A stretch of 64,000 nt of DNA, from NCBI RefSeq assembly GCF_000213655.1, contig NC_015554.1:3906001-3970000 (forward strand), in the 5' to 3' direction. The notes under the pieces are model-generated. The model had not been told where the DNA came from. It saw only the letters and a list, made by a program, of their open reading frames with translations, and searched no databases. The position numbers and the translations under genes are program-made. Of this stretch, positions 1 to 10,284 are shown piece by piece. Positions within the stretch are counted from its first letter, which is position 1, and the number at the start of each line of letters is the position of its first letter. The DNA is from Alteromonas naphthalenivorans. Its GTDB lineage: Bacteria; Pseudomonadota; Gammaproteobacteria; Enterobacterales; Alteromonadaceae.

Positions 1-728
1 GCGTCATCGTATTCTTCACCATCTATATGCAATCGACCAAGCTCAAAACGTGCCCGAACTTCGAATTCAGGCTTTTCGCTAAGCTCAATTAACATTGCTT
101 TTGCTTCAGCAGCTTTATCGTCTGCAGCGTAAATTGTTGCTGTCGCAAACTTGCCTTCTAGTGCATCCATTTGCGTAATTTTGTCAGCAAGCTTTTTGGC
201 TTCATCTATATCGCCACCAGCGATAGACGGCGCGACTATGTAAAATTGCATTAGCGCCTGATAAACCTCAATTTCATCTGGTGCCACTTCAATTGCTTTT
301 TGTAGGCTCGCTTTGGCTTTTTTGGCATAACCTAGGGCGGAAAAAACACTATCCATTGCTTGCGCACCCATCACGTTAGCCTGCATATGGTAAGCGCGGT
401 AATTGTCTTTATGCTCGTCAACAAATTGAGCCGCCATATCCTCAGCGTCATCTAAATCTGTATTCATTAACGCCGAAATTAACACGTTATATTGCTTCGG
501 GGTTTTCGATGTTATGGGCTCAAGTGCGCTCACTATACTTTCATAATCCTGCGCTTGAAACATAGCGTCTAATACGTCGTCAGAAGGTAATGCGCTAGCG
601 TTCGCAAACGACACAAAGAATGATAAACACAGTAAAGCGGCTATATTTGCACCCTTAAACGCAGTAATAGCAGGCAGACACAAACAATGGAGAACAGTTA
701 ATTTGTTTTGATTTCGCTGGATGAACAT
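1..728 (-). CDS. TPR-type secreted protein, truncated by window edge
   Basis: The frame is open from an ATG at 728 to the window edge, so about 242 N-terminal residues are visible and the C-terminus is missing. The start has AAGG about 7 bases upstream. Residues 25-46 form a hydrophobic segment ending in FVSFANAS, a plausible signal peptide, though the 25-residue polar stretch before it is long for one. The rest is helical and shaped like tetratricopeptide repeats, for example around KASLQKAIEVAPDEIEVYQA. TPR proteins usually act as protein-binding scaffolds. No enzymatic motif is visible and the specific role is unknown. Confidence 0.7.
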   Translation of the reverse strand, partial: MFIQRNQNKLTVLHCLCLPAITAFKGANIAALLCLSFFVSFANASALPSDDVLDAMFQAQDYESIVSALEPITSKTPKQYNVLISALMNTDLDDAEDMAAQFVDEHKDNYRAYHMQANVMGAQAMDSVFSALGYAKKAKASLQKAIEVAPDEIEVYQALMQFYIVAPSIAGGDIDEAKKLADKITQMDALEGKFATATIYAADDKAAEAKAMLIELSEKPEFEVRARFELGRLHIDGEEYDD

Positions 729-889
729 TCCTTTGCCTTAAGTAAATAAGCGTTAAGTAGTAAATTAGCATGCTTAATATGACTTCTCTAACTGAATAAG
801 TAACAAAGCATGTCTTGCCAGAATGAAACCTTGGTCTGTGGGTATGGTATGGGTATGCGTATGGGTATAGCACAGCGCGAAACAAAAAA

Positions 890-910
890 AGGCCTAACAC
901 GGTTAGGCCT
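890..910 (-). terminator. Rho-independent terminator of the 951-2228 gene
   Basis: A 9-bp stem (AGGCCTAAC with GTTAGGCCT) encloses a 3-base loop and is followed on the minus strand by a run of T. It lies 40 bases beyond the stop codon of the hydrolase gene. Confidence 0.85.
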
Positions 911-950
911 TTACGGTATTTTTTATTGTTGGAGATAGTAAAGGTTACGC

Positions 951-2228
951 CTATTTCTTAGGTTTGCCTTCCATTATTAAGCCTAACGCATAGCGATTGT
1001 CGAAGCCTTTCCAGACTTCTGGCACTTTGTCGTCTACGGCAACTTGCCCACTATCACCTTCAACATTTAAATAAGCACAAAAGTCAGCTTTTCCTTTCAC
1101 ATGGCATTCCATCATAGCCAATGCAAAGTGTTCGTTTATGTCATTCATAGTTTCTGAACGCCAAGCCGGCTCTAAGTAATGGCCAATATCGAATTCGTTG
1201 CCAAATGCTTCTTTAGGAGCGGGATGGGGTGCAATATTGTGTCTGGCATTTTTGTACGTAAGCAGTTTACTGTCTTCGTTACCTGTATTTTCAAATAACC
1301 ACTGTATACCTTGGTAACCAGCAATATCATCATGATCACCAGCGACATATAGCATGGGAACGTGAATATTATTAAGTGCATCTTCTGAAAACGCTTTATG
1401 TTGACCGCCCCAAGGCGCTAACGCCATCGCCGCTTTCCAGCGCGTATCTACGCTTTCAGCGTCGGCATTACCACCGGCACAGGTGTTAAGTACATTTTGT
1501 AGCGCACTGAGAACCGCAGGGTCTGTCACGCCAGTAAAGCTAGCAGTAGCTTCAGTTCCAAAGTTATAACAACCACCAACGGTATTCACCGCACCAAAAC
1601 CACCCATGGAATAGCCAATAAGCCCGGCATTTTGGGTATCAACAACATCTTTAAATAGCGCATGTTCACTTACCGCATTCAACGTTAACACTTGATCTCG
1701 TGAGCGGTTTAATAGCGTGCTAGGGAATCCAGCATAAGGGGCATTGGTAAAATCTACATCTTCGTTAGTAGAGTCGGTATGATCTATCCCAGCCACAATA
1801 TAACCATGAGATGCTAAGTGCTCACCAAGGTAATACATTATTGTGCGATAACCCGTATAGCCGTGTGACAACACAACGACAGGGTAACTGCCTTGCGGTT
1901 CTGCCACACTGGCATCGCGAATAGCATCAGCTTGAATACTAAACTCATTACCACTACGGGTTTGATTTTCATACGTTGTGGCCGCGCCGCTATCAGTGGT
2001 GGGGTACCAAACTTCCAGTTTCAATACTCGGTCAACAACTTGCCCTTGTAAGGTAACTACGGGCTTTGGATAGTTAACAGTTAAGGTTTTAACGCCCACT
2101 TGATAGGCGCCTTTTTCACTTAGCTCGGGCGTAATATCACTAGGATAGTCTTGATAAAGCGTCTGCGCTGAATATGCCGGTGTGGCTGCTAATAATGCTG
2201 CGATACATAACAGGGATAACGTTTTCAT
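951..2228 (-). CDS. Secreted alpha/beta hydrolase, PAF-acetylhydrolase/dienelactone hydrolase-like
   Basis: This 425-residue protein begins with a clear signal peptide ending near TPAYSA. The nucleophile elbow is GYSMGGFG with Ser in a GxSxG motif. An acid residue in VAGDHDD and a His in NARHNIAPH can complete the triad. The HGYTG stretch upstream fits the oxyanion-hole region. This layout matches the platelet-activating-factor acetylhydrolase II-like family of secreted esterases. It is probably periplasmic or exported and cleaves short-chain esters, but the substrate cannot be read from sequence. It appears monocistronic with its own terminator. The start lacks a strong Shine-Dalgarno sequence, but the signal peptide fixes it. 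Confidence 0.8.
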   Translation of the reverse strand: MKTLSLLCIAALLAATPAYSAQTLYQDYPSDITPELSEKGAYQVGVKTLTVNYPKPVVTLQGQVVDRVLKLEVWYPTTDSGAATTYENQTRSGNEFSIQADAIRDASVAEPQGSYPVVVLSHGYTGYRTIMYYLGEHLASHGYIVAGIDHTDSTNEDVDFTNAPYAGFPSTLLNRSRDQVLTLNAVSEHALFKDVVDTQNAGLIGYSMGGFGAVNTVGGCYNFGTEATASFTGVTDPAVLSALQNVLNTCAGGNADAESVDTRWKAAMALAPWGGQHKAFSEDALNNIHVPMLYVAGDHDDIAGYQGIQWLFENTGNEDSKLLTYKNARHNIAPHPAPKEAFGNEFDIGHYLEPAWRSETMNDINEHFALAMMECHVKGKADFCAYLNVEGDSGQVAVDDKVPEVWKGFDNRYALGLIMEGKPKK

Positions 2229-2389
2229 AATTTGCTAATTTTTTGTTAATTATTGTGCATAGCCTATATTACCTCTATGACCTCAATAAACAAGGCATAG
2301 CCCATTGATTAAATGAATTGTCATCAATAAGACTGGTAAATTAAAACGGCAATTTTGAAAGTAAGAAATGTAAACGTATAACCTAAAGG

Positions 2390-3592
2390 CTATTTTTGTA
2401 CTCTGAATACAGCAAAGCACACGATAAGAATGAGTGCGAGGGTAGCGCAAGAAGTTACCAACGAAACAGTTACCCCTTGGACTAACAAGGTTCCAGCAAC
2501 TAAAGCCCCTATTGCGCCTGCTCCCACCTTAGCTGCGGCAACCCACATGTACGTTTGCGCCGCGCTGTGCGCTGGGGCAAACTCAGTTCGTGCCGCTAGG
2601 CTGGAAGTAAAGAATATGGCATTGGCTACACCACACAACCAGTAGCCCGCCGCCCCAAGAACGAAAGATGGACTTAGGGTTGTGGCCAGTAACGCCACCA
2701 ACAAAAAGCCCCCTGAACGCTTTAACAATGTTAAGGGCTCTTTCGAGAGTGGCCTAAAGATGAGAAATAGCGCACCACTTAAATTTCCTACCCCGTATGC
2801 TGTGACCAGATAAGCGCCATGATGCTCTGCGTGCTGCCAATGTTCGCTAAGATAAACAGCCAATACGGGCAAGGCTGCAATACTGAATGCCGCTCCCGAT
2901 GTCATCACTAACGTACGTACCAATGCGCTCGAGTCTTTAAACGCATAAAATACGCTTTTAAACCCTATGTCTAGCGAGGCATCACTTTTCGGCAGTACAT
3001 GCTTTTTAGGGAAGGTTAAAATGAGTATGCCGGCTAACAGAGGTGTAAACACCAGTACACTGACAGCCACCTTCGTCGAGAACAGCGCCGACAAGGAAGC
3101 AATAATAAACGGCCCCAATGTGTGCCCTACCCCATAGGTAATGGTGTCCCAGCTTTGCGCCTTTCTAAGGGATGTATTACTTGCGCTAACTAAACTTGGC
3201 AATTGAGTGCCCAAGCCCCCCATAATAAACGAACTGCAAACACCACTTAACAACAATGAAAACGCCAACAGCCAAGCCAAATGCCTTTCAAAACTGAAGA
3301 TAGCCAAAAGAAAAAAGCAGGTATAACTCAGCGCTGCCCCGCTAATAAGGTACTTAGGCTGCGAAACCCCATCCAACCAACGCCCGTATACTGGCCCTAA
3401 CAAGTGGGGCAGCGTTAAACACGCCGCTAAAATGCCCGCCGCTTTTCCATCAAGCTCAAGATTTCTAGCAAGCAATACAATGGCCACAATAGCACCACCT
3501 GTTGCGGTGCGCGCGATAATGGCGGCTACAACATATTTGAATAATGGTGAAAAATGTTCTTTATTCAACGATGGGCTACTCTTTTGGCTCAA
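2390..3592 (-). CDS. MFS transporter
   Basis: A 400-residue protein with about twelve hydrophobic segments and the short charged loops of the major facilitator superfamily (GRWLDG after TM2 resembles the family loop motif). It sits in the inner membrane and its substrate is unknown. The only available start is TTG at 3592, with no clear ribosome binding site. That start lies inside an 18-bp degenerate tandem repeat, so the first residues are uncertain. A DapA-family gene lies 121 bases upstream on the same strand, so the two could be co-transcribed, with the aldolase substrate possibly being what is transported. Confidence 0.75.
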   Translation of the reverse strand: MSQKSSPSLNKEHFSPLFKYVVAAIIARTATGGAIVAIVLLARNLELDGKAAGILAACLTLPHLLGPVYGRWLDGVSQPKYLISGAALSYTCFFLLAIFSFERHLAWLLAFSLLLSGVCSSFIMGGLGTQLPSLVSASNTSLRKAQSWDTITYGVGHTLGPFIIASLSALFSTKVAVSVLVFTPLLAGILILTFPKKHVLPKSDASLDIGFKSVFYAFKDSSALVRTLVMTSGAAFSIAALPVLAVYLSEHWQHAEHHGAYLVTAYGVGNLSGALFLIFRPLSKEPLTLLKRSGGFLLVALLATTLSPSFVLGAAGYWLCGVANAIFFTSSLAARTEFAPAHSAAQTYMWVAAAKVGAGAIGALVAGTLLVQGVTVSLVTSCATLALILIVCFAVFRVQK

Positions 3593-3668
3593 GGCTACTT
3601 ATTGGCTCAGGGCTGCTCTTTGGGCTCATGGCTACTTATTGGCTCAAGGCTGCTCTTGGCGCTGGGCT
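3579..3668. repeat. Degenerate 18-19 bp tandem repeat, about 4.5 units
   Basis: Units alternate around GGCTCAAGGCTACTTATT and GGCTCAGGGCTGCTCTTT. The array sits between the DapA-family gene and the MFS gene and overlaps the presumed TTG start of the latter. Confidence 0.75.
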
Positions 3669-3713
3669 TTTGCGTTAGCATTGGCAACAGATTCAACCTG
3701 GGTTGGGTATAAC

Positions 3714-4631
3714 TTAATCCAATGATAGTTGCGTTAAAATCGCTTCAAGTTTTTGTTTATCTTCGACCTGAAGGGGCTGTAGCGGATGAGGTAAACAGTT
3801 TGTTTCTGTGTAACCCAGTATCGCCGCCGCGGTGGCCATTACGCGCATACCGCCTTTATTGCGGGCGAATAAATCCCACAACGGCGTTAAGCGTTCAGAT
3901 TCTGCTATCGCTGCTTGCGACGATGTTGATTGACTCAGTGCAATCATGGTTTTCACCGTATTAGGGAATAAACCTCCGAGTACAGATAACCATAAATCAC
4001 ATCCCGCCTGCATCCCCAAGGCACCAAATTTATCACCACTTACCCCAATGGCGACATGCTCTGGCACTATATTTCGCAGGCTCGAAAGTCGTGCTTTCCC
4101 AGCCGCATTACCATTGCCATCAGCATTAGTATCAGCAAAAGGCATTCCTGGAATTTTAATCGCGCCAACGTTGGGAAGCTGGGTAACTTGGCGATATAGC
4201 TCGTCGCTGAAACTAAACTGGGTCACTCCAGGGTTCTCGTAAACACATAAGGGGACTGAGATTTCAGCGGTAACCTTCTCGTACAGGGCAAATACTTCAG
4301 CTTCGTGTAGCGGGTGATAAGAAACCGGTGCTAACAGCAGCGCATTCGCACCCGCTTGTTGCGCCGCTTCTGCGTTTTTCAATACATCATAGGAACGCAG
4401 TGAGCCAATGCCTACCATTACCGGCGTGTTGCCAGCTATTTCTACTGACGTTTTTGTTACCTTAGCTAGTTCATCTCTTGATAAATAGGGATACAAACCT
4501 GTCGATCCCATTGCACAAATTGACTCAACATTAGCCTGCTTCAGGTTGCCAATCAACTTTTCAAAAGCGTGAAAATCAATTTTTTCATGGTGAAAGGGCG
4601 TAAGAGGAAAAGCACACAATCCGGTGAACAT
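3714..4631 (-). CDS. Dihydrodipicolinate synthase (DapA)-family aldolase
   Basis: The protein is 305 residues from the ATG at 4631, chosen because AGGAG lies 7 bases upstream; an upstream in-frame TTG adds eight residues without a binding site. It is a TIM-barrel class I aldolase of the DapA/NanA family. YENPG corresponds to the conserved YN-P segment and the Lys in GAIKIPG is the expected Schiff-base residue. Family members condense or cleave pyruvate with an aldehyde. The biosynthetic dapA is normally found elsewhere, and the company of a transporter suggests a catabolic aldolase. The exact substrate is not identifiable. Confidence 0.8.
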   Translation of the reverse strand: MFTGLCAFPLTPFHHEKIDFHAFEKLIGNLKQANVESICAMGSTGLYPYLSRDELAKVTKTSVEIAGNTPVMVGIGSLRSYDVLKNAEAAQQAGANALLLAPVSYHPLHEAEVFALYEKVTAEISVPLCVYENPGVTQFSFSDELYRQVTQLPNVGAIKIPGMPFADTNADGNGNAAGKARLSSLRNIVPEHVAIGVSGDKFGALGMQAGCDLWLSVLGGLFPNTVKTMIALSQSTSSQAAIAESERLTPLWDLFARNKGGMRVMATAAAILGYTETNCLPHPLQPLQVEDKQKLEAILTQLSLD

Positions 4632-4770
4632 GGAGGCTCCTAATGCGAAGGGCAAGCGATGTATTTAAGCGATTAACGTTACTATACATCAATCATACAC
4701 TTATCATTCGTCCACATACATCTCGTTACCTTCTAAACTAGAACAACATTTTATGCTTTTGAAAAGCTGA

Positions 4771-6004
4771 TCATAGATTTTTCATTACGGTATCTGCCCA
4801 TAACGCGCCGTCTTGTTGGCAACGACCATAAAGACAAATATCTTGGTTTGATAAGCGCTCGAACGTTTGGCTATCAAATCGCTCAATACCAATCACATTA
4901 ATAAGCAAGGAACCTAGCGCATTGTCATGTGTTAGTAACGCTTGTTTTAAATGGGCTTCTAGTTTCAAACTGCCGACTAATGTCTCCATGTTCACTTTAA
5001 AAATGGCATCTACACCTGATAGCAATCCCACTAGAAAACATTCTAAGGGGTGAAGCGAAACCTCCTCATCCTGATTATTAAACGCAATAAGTTCGAGGGT
5101 TTTTGCCCGTGCTAACAATGACCGGAATAATTCAGTTGGGCTAGTAGAAACAGACATTAGCGACATAACAATTGCCCACTGCTTAACAACATCTAGCCCT
5201 AAGATAACAACGGCTTCCCGTACACTGTTTACATCTCGAACCAGTTGATAAAGCGGGCAGTTAATTAACAGCAAAATTTTAGTAGTCAGCACAGGATCTA
5301 ATGAAATGATTTCTGCGACCTTATCAACCTCTATGTCGTTTTTACTGAATTCAGACACTAGCTGCAGACTACTGTTTTGTTTTTCGCTTATTTCTTTACC
5401 ACCAATAATGGTAGGGTTTTCAAGGAAGTCGCCTTGAAATAGGTCAAACCCTAGCGCTTTACAATTTTCGTATACCGTTTGGCTTTCCACTTTTTCTGCC
5501 AGTATTAAGCACTTCGACTTCTTTAAAAATTGGTAGGCTTTTACTAAGTTGTGACTGGGTCACGTTAAGCACATCAACTTTTATTACTTTAAGGTATTTA
5601 AAAAAAGAAGCTTTAGATGGGTCTAATGCATATTCGCTTAGCGCAAAATCAAAGCCTTTGCGTCGCAATTGCTGAATACGTTTCAGGTTTGATTCCGTAG
5701 GCTCTACCGAAGCCAATATTTCCAAAATTATGTTTGGTTTTACCGCATAAATATCATCAGTTTCACTCAAGAAGGTTTGATCGACGTTGATAAAAATAGG
5801 TACATCTAAATGCCGTTCACTTTCAGCGATACTCTCACAAACATTGGCTAATCGCTTTGTGGTCATAAACTTTTTTGATGGGCACACATTTACGCTTGAA
5901 GAGGTATCTTCCGCCCCTTCATCTAAGCATAAGAACTCACAAGCATAGATTTCGTGGTTTTCGTTAAATACAAGCTGCCTTGCAGTTAACACATCCTTCA
6001 CCAT
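4771..6004 (-). pseudogene. EAL-HDOD signalling protein (YuxH type), broken by a frameshift
   Basis: Two overlapping frames (6004 down to 5459, then 5490 down to 4771) together make one YuxH-like protein. It has an N-terminal degenerate EAL-type barrel and a C-terminal HDOD domain (LDPVLTTKILLLIN, SVREAVVILGLDVVKQW). The break is an extra C at 5548: removing it restores a continuous reading QLVKAYQFLKKSKCLILAEK. As written, the upstream frame ends in an unrelated tail. Intact relatives are regulatory proteins that bind partners rather than hydrolyse cyclic di-GMP. The shift may be a real mutation or a sequencing error. The first frame starts at an ATG with GGAG upstream. Confidence 0.8.
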
Positions 6005-6266
6005 CGGCTACTCCATAAGATTACTAGGCTGCGGCTGAAAATCGGCCACTAATTAAAATGCATTAGGAAGCAATAATTGTCCTTATCTAGACCGCGCTGA
6101 TCTTCGCAATTATCGCTATTGTCATCTACATTAAAATTGTCGCGGTTTTAACTGGCTTCATTACAAAGCGAGAACAAAATTAATTAGAAAAACCTTATGT
6201 AATAAATATTTAAGACAGGTTTTTATAAAACTGTTTGGCGATTCTTAAATAATAGACCACCTTTTC

Positions 6267-8942
6267 ATGACTATAAAAGATATTGAAATTAATAGAGACC
6301 TGAAAAAAACCCAAAGTCTCATAAATCTGTTTTATCATCCCGTGCTTGTGGTTAATAACGACTTGGACATTCTGGCTTCAAATAATAAGTTGAATGAAAG
6401 TGAGGCACTGTCTTCCAATTTGCCAACTATTATAGATGCCATAGTACCTTTGCTAAACGGCGAGCAAGAACTGGCTTTTTGCGTGATAGAAGGCGAAGAA
6501 AAACTGTGCACGGCCATGCCCATGGAACATGGGAGGACTCTAGTTAAAATTGCTCGCTCTAAGCCATCTGCGCTAGCAAAACGATACTATAACTTGGTTA
6601 CCGCAATCGATAAGATACCCGATGCCGCAATAATTTGTAGTGACGGAAAGATTGACCTAGTTAATGAGCAATTCCAAAACATATTCCCTTTTTGCGGGAA
6701 CAAAAGTTTAAACGGTGTGCCATTAGATTCCATTCTTAACGATTTTAGTGACTATTTCGCACAAGGGGATAGCCATCTACAGGCTGTTACCTATCGCTTT
6801 TTACGACGGAAATTTAATAGTAAGCAAGAGATGTCTTTGTCGTTCACAGCGCCCGACGGACAATTCTATGAGTATCGCGATAATCTCACTTTCACAGGTG
6901 GACGTGTTGGCCTCATTATCAATGAGTCACAAATAAAAGGGCTGAACGAGCAACTCGAAATCTCTTTTAATGAAGCCACCGCACTTAGCAATGCAAAAAG
7001 CAACTTCATGGCAGCAATGAGTCATGAGATACGCACCCCATTAAATGGCATTATAGGTCTGCTAGATTTATGCGAGCATCAAGAAGAGTTTAAAGGGAAT
7101 GAGCTATTAAAAAGAGTGTCTAAAAGCTCTATCTCACTGTTAAGCCTCATCAATGATGTTTTAGATTTCACTAAGTTTGATGCCAATATGGTACAGCTCT
7201 CGCCGTCAGACGTTAATTTGAGAGTACTGTGTGAAGAGCTAATTAACACCTTCTATGGACAGGCAAAGCAGCAAAATGTGGAACTTACGTTGTTTGTCGA
7301 TCCCGTCATATCTCGAATTGTTAGTGTAGATGAACTTCGCCTTACCCAAGTACTCACAAACCTTATTAGCAATGGTCTGAAGTTTAATCAAAAGCTAAAT
7401 GCAACACTTCGCCTTGAGGTATTGCAAGATGATTTAACCAACTACATTCACTTCAACGTTATTGATAATGGGATTGGGATAGAGAGTACTAAAGTACATA
7501 CGATTTTTGATCGCTTCACCCAAGCTAATGATGATATTCACAAAACGTTTGGTGGCACCGGACTTGGGTTAAGCATCTGTCAGAAAATAGTACAGTTAAT
7601 GGGTGGCGGTATCTATGTAGACAGTGAGCTAGGCAAAGGCTCTACCTTTGTGGTGCAACTACCATTAGAAGCCTGCTCTGCGCCGGAAATAGAGCTAGCG
7701 CCAGCAAATTTAGACACGTTCACTTTTGAAACTAACAGCGCGGTATTTTTTAACGACCTCAATCGCTATGCACAGCGATTCCACTTTAAGGCCATCTTAA
7801 CAGACGCCTTACCCAGTAACGCATTGCCAAACCACTTCTACTTACTGGATGCATCTAGCGGCTGTGAAACCGAAGTAATTAATATTGAACAGGCATTGCA
7901 AGATAACAGGCCTCCTATCCCTGTGCATCAAATCGCGCTGCTCGTGGATAATGTGAATATGCATGCCCAGCTAACTATTAAGCAAATTCATCTCGCTCCA
8001 CTCAAGTTAGCCGAATTGTTAAGCCTAGCAGCACCACACTGCCCTTCCTTGTCGGCTACTGCTGCAAGTATGTCACCCAAAAACATTTCCGACCGATTGC
8101 GAATTTTAGTAGTAGAGGACAACCCAGATAATATTTACGTGCTCAAAAAACAGTTTGATGCGCTGAACATTAAAGCAAGCTTTGCAATGTCTGCTGAAGA
8201 AGCGATTATTTTCTTCGAACAACAGCCGTTCAATGTGGTTATTAGCGATTACCAGATGCCCGTCATTACTGGTGGAGAACTGATTGGTATTTTGCGATGT
8301 TTAGAAGAAAGTGAACAGCGACCCAAGTCTACCATGCTAATCCTTACCGCCGACAATTCTAAGCAGTGTCAGGCTCACTGTAACGAGGTGGGTGTCGATA
8401 GAATCTTAATGAAGCCCTTAACCTTGCAAACCCTAGCAGATTTAATTAGCCGTCTTAACAGCGAACAATCCGCCCTGACTTCCTCTGTGGAAACCGTCAC
8501 AGATGAACACGATGCGGAAAATCTCCTCTTTGAAGCGGACTTTTTTGATGACAGTAGTGAGGTTAATAGTAAGGTTGATTCTACGCGTGTTTTTGATATT
8601 GCAGCACTCACCGAAATTGTTGGCGATATTAGCCCACAAGAGGAGTACGACTATTTATGCGGGTTTGAACAAAGCCTGAGTAAAGACTTGCCTCTTATGC
8701 TTGATGTAGTGGATGTTGAAGACTGGCAAACCCTCTCGAAGTTTGCTCACAGATTGAAAAGTAGTGCCAGAATTGTTGGTGCTTATCATTTAAGCCAGAA
8801 GTGCGAAACGGTGGAACATATAGGGCGTCAAATTCCCGCAGAACCACTCATATTGTTAGATTGGGAAGAAATGAAACTCGCTATTGAAGAACTCATTACC
8901 CATATAAGGAAGTATTTGGAAAATCATGACTCAACCCAGTGA
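6267..8942 (+). CDS. Hybrid sensor histidine kinase with receiver and HPt domains
   Basis: The protein is 891 residues with no obvious membrane segments, so it is probably cytoplasmic. From the N-terminus it has a variable region with a PAS-like segment (about 105-225), a dimerisation H-box with the phospho-His in SHEIRTPLNG (about residue 253), and a HATPase domain with DNGIGI and GGTGLGLSI. A receiver follows (ILVVEDNPDN near 610, acceptor Asp in VVISDYQMP near 661), then a C-terminal HPt domain with His in FAHRLKSSARIVGA (about 830). This is a full His-Asp-His relay in one chain. The response-regulator gene downstream overlaps it by 17 bases and is the likely output partner. The stimulus is unknown. 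Confidence 0.9.
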   Translation: MTIKDIEINRDLKKTQSLINLFYHPVLVVNNDLDILASNNKLNESEALSSNLPTIIDAIVPLLNGEQELAFCVIEGEEKLCTAMPMEHGRTLVKIARSKPSALAKRYYNLVTAIDKIPDAAIICSDGKIDLVNEQFQNIFPFCGNKSLNGVPLDSILNDFSDYFAQGDSHLQAVTYRFLRRKFNSKQEMSLSFTAPDGQFYEYRDNLTFTGGRVGLIINESQIKGLNEQLEISFNEATALSNAKSNFMAAMSHEIRTPLNGIIGLLDLCEHQEEFKGNELLKRVSKSSISLLSLINDVLDFTKFDANMVQLSPSDVNLRVLCEELINTFYGQAKQQNVELTLFVDPVISRIVSVDELRLTQVLTNLISNGLKFNQKLNATLRLEVLQDDLTNYIHFNVIDNGIGIESTKVHTIFDRFTQANDDIHKTFGGTGLGLSICQKIVQLMGGGIYVDSELGKGSTFVVQLPLEACSAPEIELAPANLDTFTFETNSAVFFNDLNRYAQRFHFKAILTDALPSNALPNHFYLLDASSGCETEVINIEQALQDNRPPIPVHQIALLVDNVNMHAQLTIKQIHLAPLKLAELLSLAAPHCPSLSATAASMSPKNISDRLRILVVEDNPDNIYVLKKQFDALNIKASFAMSAEEAIIFFEQQPFNVVISDYQMPVITGGELIGILRCLEESEQRPKSTMLILTADNSKQCQAHCNEVGVDRILMKPLTLQTLADLISRLNSEQSALTSSVETVTDEHDAENLLFEADFFDDSSEVNSKVDSTRVFDIAALTEIVGDISPQEEYDYLCGFEQSLSKDLPLMLDVVDVEDWQTLSKFAHRLKSSARIVGAYHLSQKCETVEHIGRQIPAEPLILLDWEEMKLAIEELITHIRKYLENHDSTQ

Positions 8943-10173
8943 AGCACAAATTGTACTCTACATTACAGAGCCGCAAAGTGACGAAATCGTTCTTGAGGTT
9001 ATTAAGAAGCATTTTGATGACTACGTTACCTGTGATTCTTTAAGAGACTTATGCAAGCTATTAATTGATTCTAAGCCCAAAGTGCTTTTGCTGACAGGCG
9101 ACTCATTAGAGAAAAGCTTGTTTACTTATTACCGCACACTGGAAGCACTAAAATCATACCATCTATGCAACCACAAGATAGTTAGTTTAATACCTCGTCA
9201 GTTTGAAAGAGAAGCTTATGAAGCCCATGCGGCGGGGATTATCGATGATTACATGATTGCCCGGCCGGTTTATGAACTACATCGCATTATATTAATTTGC
9301 GAACATTTATTCAGCGAACTAGGGGTGCATGTTCAAGATAAAGAGATGCTGGCTCAACAAACCTACTTTAGCAAAATCGATCATTTTGATGACAAAATAA
9401 AGCAGGCTTTAAAACAAGGCCTAGACTACAAAAATCAATTACAGTTAGAGTTTGAAAGCTCTATTGTAGAAATTGAAAACGCATTAGAACGCGCAGTAAC
9501 ACGGGTAGAAATGGAGCAGTCCGTAGATCTTGATATTGCCAAGTTACAAGAGACCCTATCTAAAATAAAGTCAGACCAAATTCGCCCAGAGCTAATTAAA
9601 CTGCAAGCAAGGGCAATTAGCTTATTAGAAAAAACCCTTGATTTAAAAACCGCAGAATTAACGTCAAATACTAACGCTGAAGAAGCAACGACAGGTGCGA
9701 GCACTGAAACAAGCGCAGACGAAAAAGACAAGGGCTATGTCTTTAACCGACTATACAACCAAGATATCGACCCTGAAAAAATACTGGCAAAAAAGAACGA
9801 CGTGCCCTCTATTCTTGTGGTTGAGGATGACATTATTAGCCTTCAATTAACTAAGCGATTGATTGATAAATATAAGATGCATTGCGATACCGTTACCACA
9901 GGCAGGCAAGCCTTCGCTTCTTTGACCGCCAAAAAGTACGACCTTGTGCTGATGGATGTGAATTTACCAGACACTAATGGCATCTACATTGTAGGCCAGG
10001 CTAACTCGGAGCAAAGCCTAAATGCTGACACACCGATTATTATGTTGTCGGGGGATAAACATAAAGCCACGGTGACTAAAGCGATGCAAAAGGGAGCTAA
10101 GGGTTACATTATTAAGCCCCTGCAAAAAAGCTCGTTTGATAGGTTAATTGAAAAATATATCCCTAAGGCTTAA
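8926..10173 (+). CDS. Response regulator with N-terminal receiver-like domain, coiled coil and C-terminal receiver
   Basis: This 415-residue protein overlaps the kinase gene, so translation is probably coupled. Residues 1-125 look like a receiver fold that lacks the usual acidic pocket and phospho-acceptor signature. Residues 150-245 are rich in charged heptads (LQLEFESSIVEIENALERAV) and predict a coiled coil. The C-terminal domain is a canonical receiver: VVEDDI near 298, acceptor Asp in LVLMDVNLP near 343, then the Thr/Ser and Lys positions in IIMLSG and IIKPL. There is no DNA-binding or enzymatic output domain. It most likely acts by protein interaction or passes the phosphoryl group on. 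Confidence 0.85.
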   Translation: MTQPSEAQIVLYITEPQSDEIVLEVIKKHFDDYVTCDSLRDLCKLLIDSKPKVLLLTGDSLEKSLFTYYRTLEALKSYHLCNHKIVSLIPRQFEREAYEAHAAGIIDDYMIARPVYELHRIILICEHLFSELGVHVQDKEMLAQQTYFSKIDHFDDKIKQALKQGLDYKNQLQLEFESSIVEIENALERAVTRVEMEQSVDLDIAKLQETLSKIKSDQIRPELIKLQARAISLLEKTLDLKTAELTSNTNAEEATTGASTETSADEKDKGYVFNRLYNQDIDPEKILAKKNDVPSILVVEDDIISLQLTKRLIDKYKMHCDTVTTGRQAFASLTAKKYDLVLMDVNLPDTNGIYIVGQANSEQSLNADTPIIMLSGDKHKATVTKAMQKGAKGYIIKPLQKSSFDRLIEKYIPKA

Positions 10174-10284
10174 ACAAACACTTAGGTAGTTATTCACCGT
10201 TTTATTTGAAAAAAGGCTGTATGGGGAACCCTGACGGGAACCCCGTTACATTAGAATAGGTTTGGCAGAGTAGGTCTGGCCCTG

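Noticed and set aside
837..870. GGGTAT-type hexamer repetition
   Set aside because: A short low-complexity stretch with no linked structure. It may be slippage only.
655..900. 81-residue minus-strand frame overlapping the start of the first gene
   Set aside because: It overlaps the 5' end of the TPR gene in another frame, crosses its promoter and has no ribosome binding site.
10211..10250. GGGAACCC-rich sequence after the response regulator, first taken for a terminator
   Set aside because: The two GGGAACCC blocks are direct rather than inverted repeats and there is no T-run.
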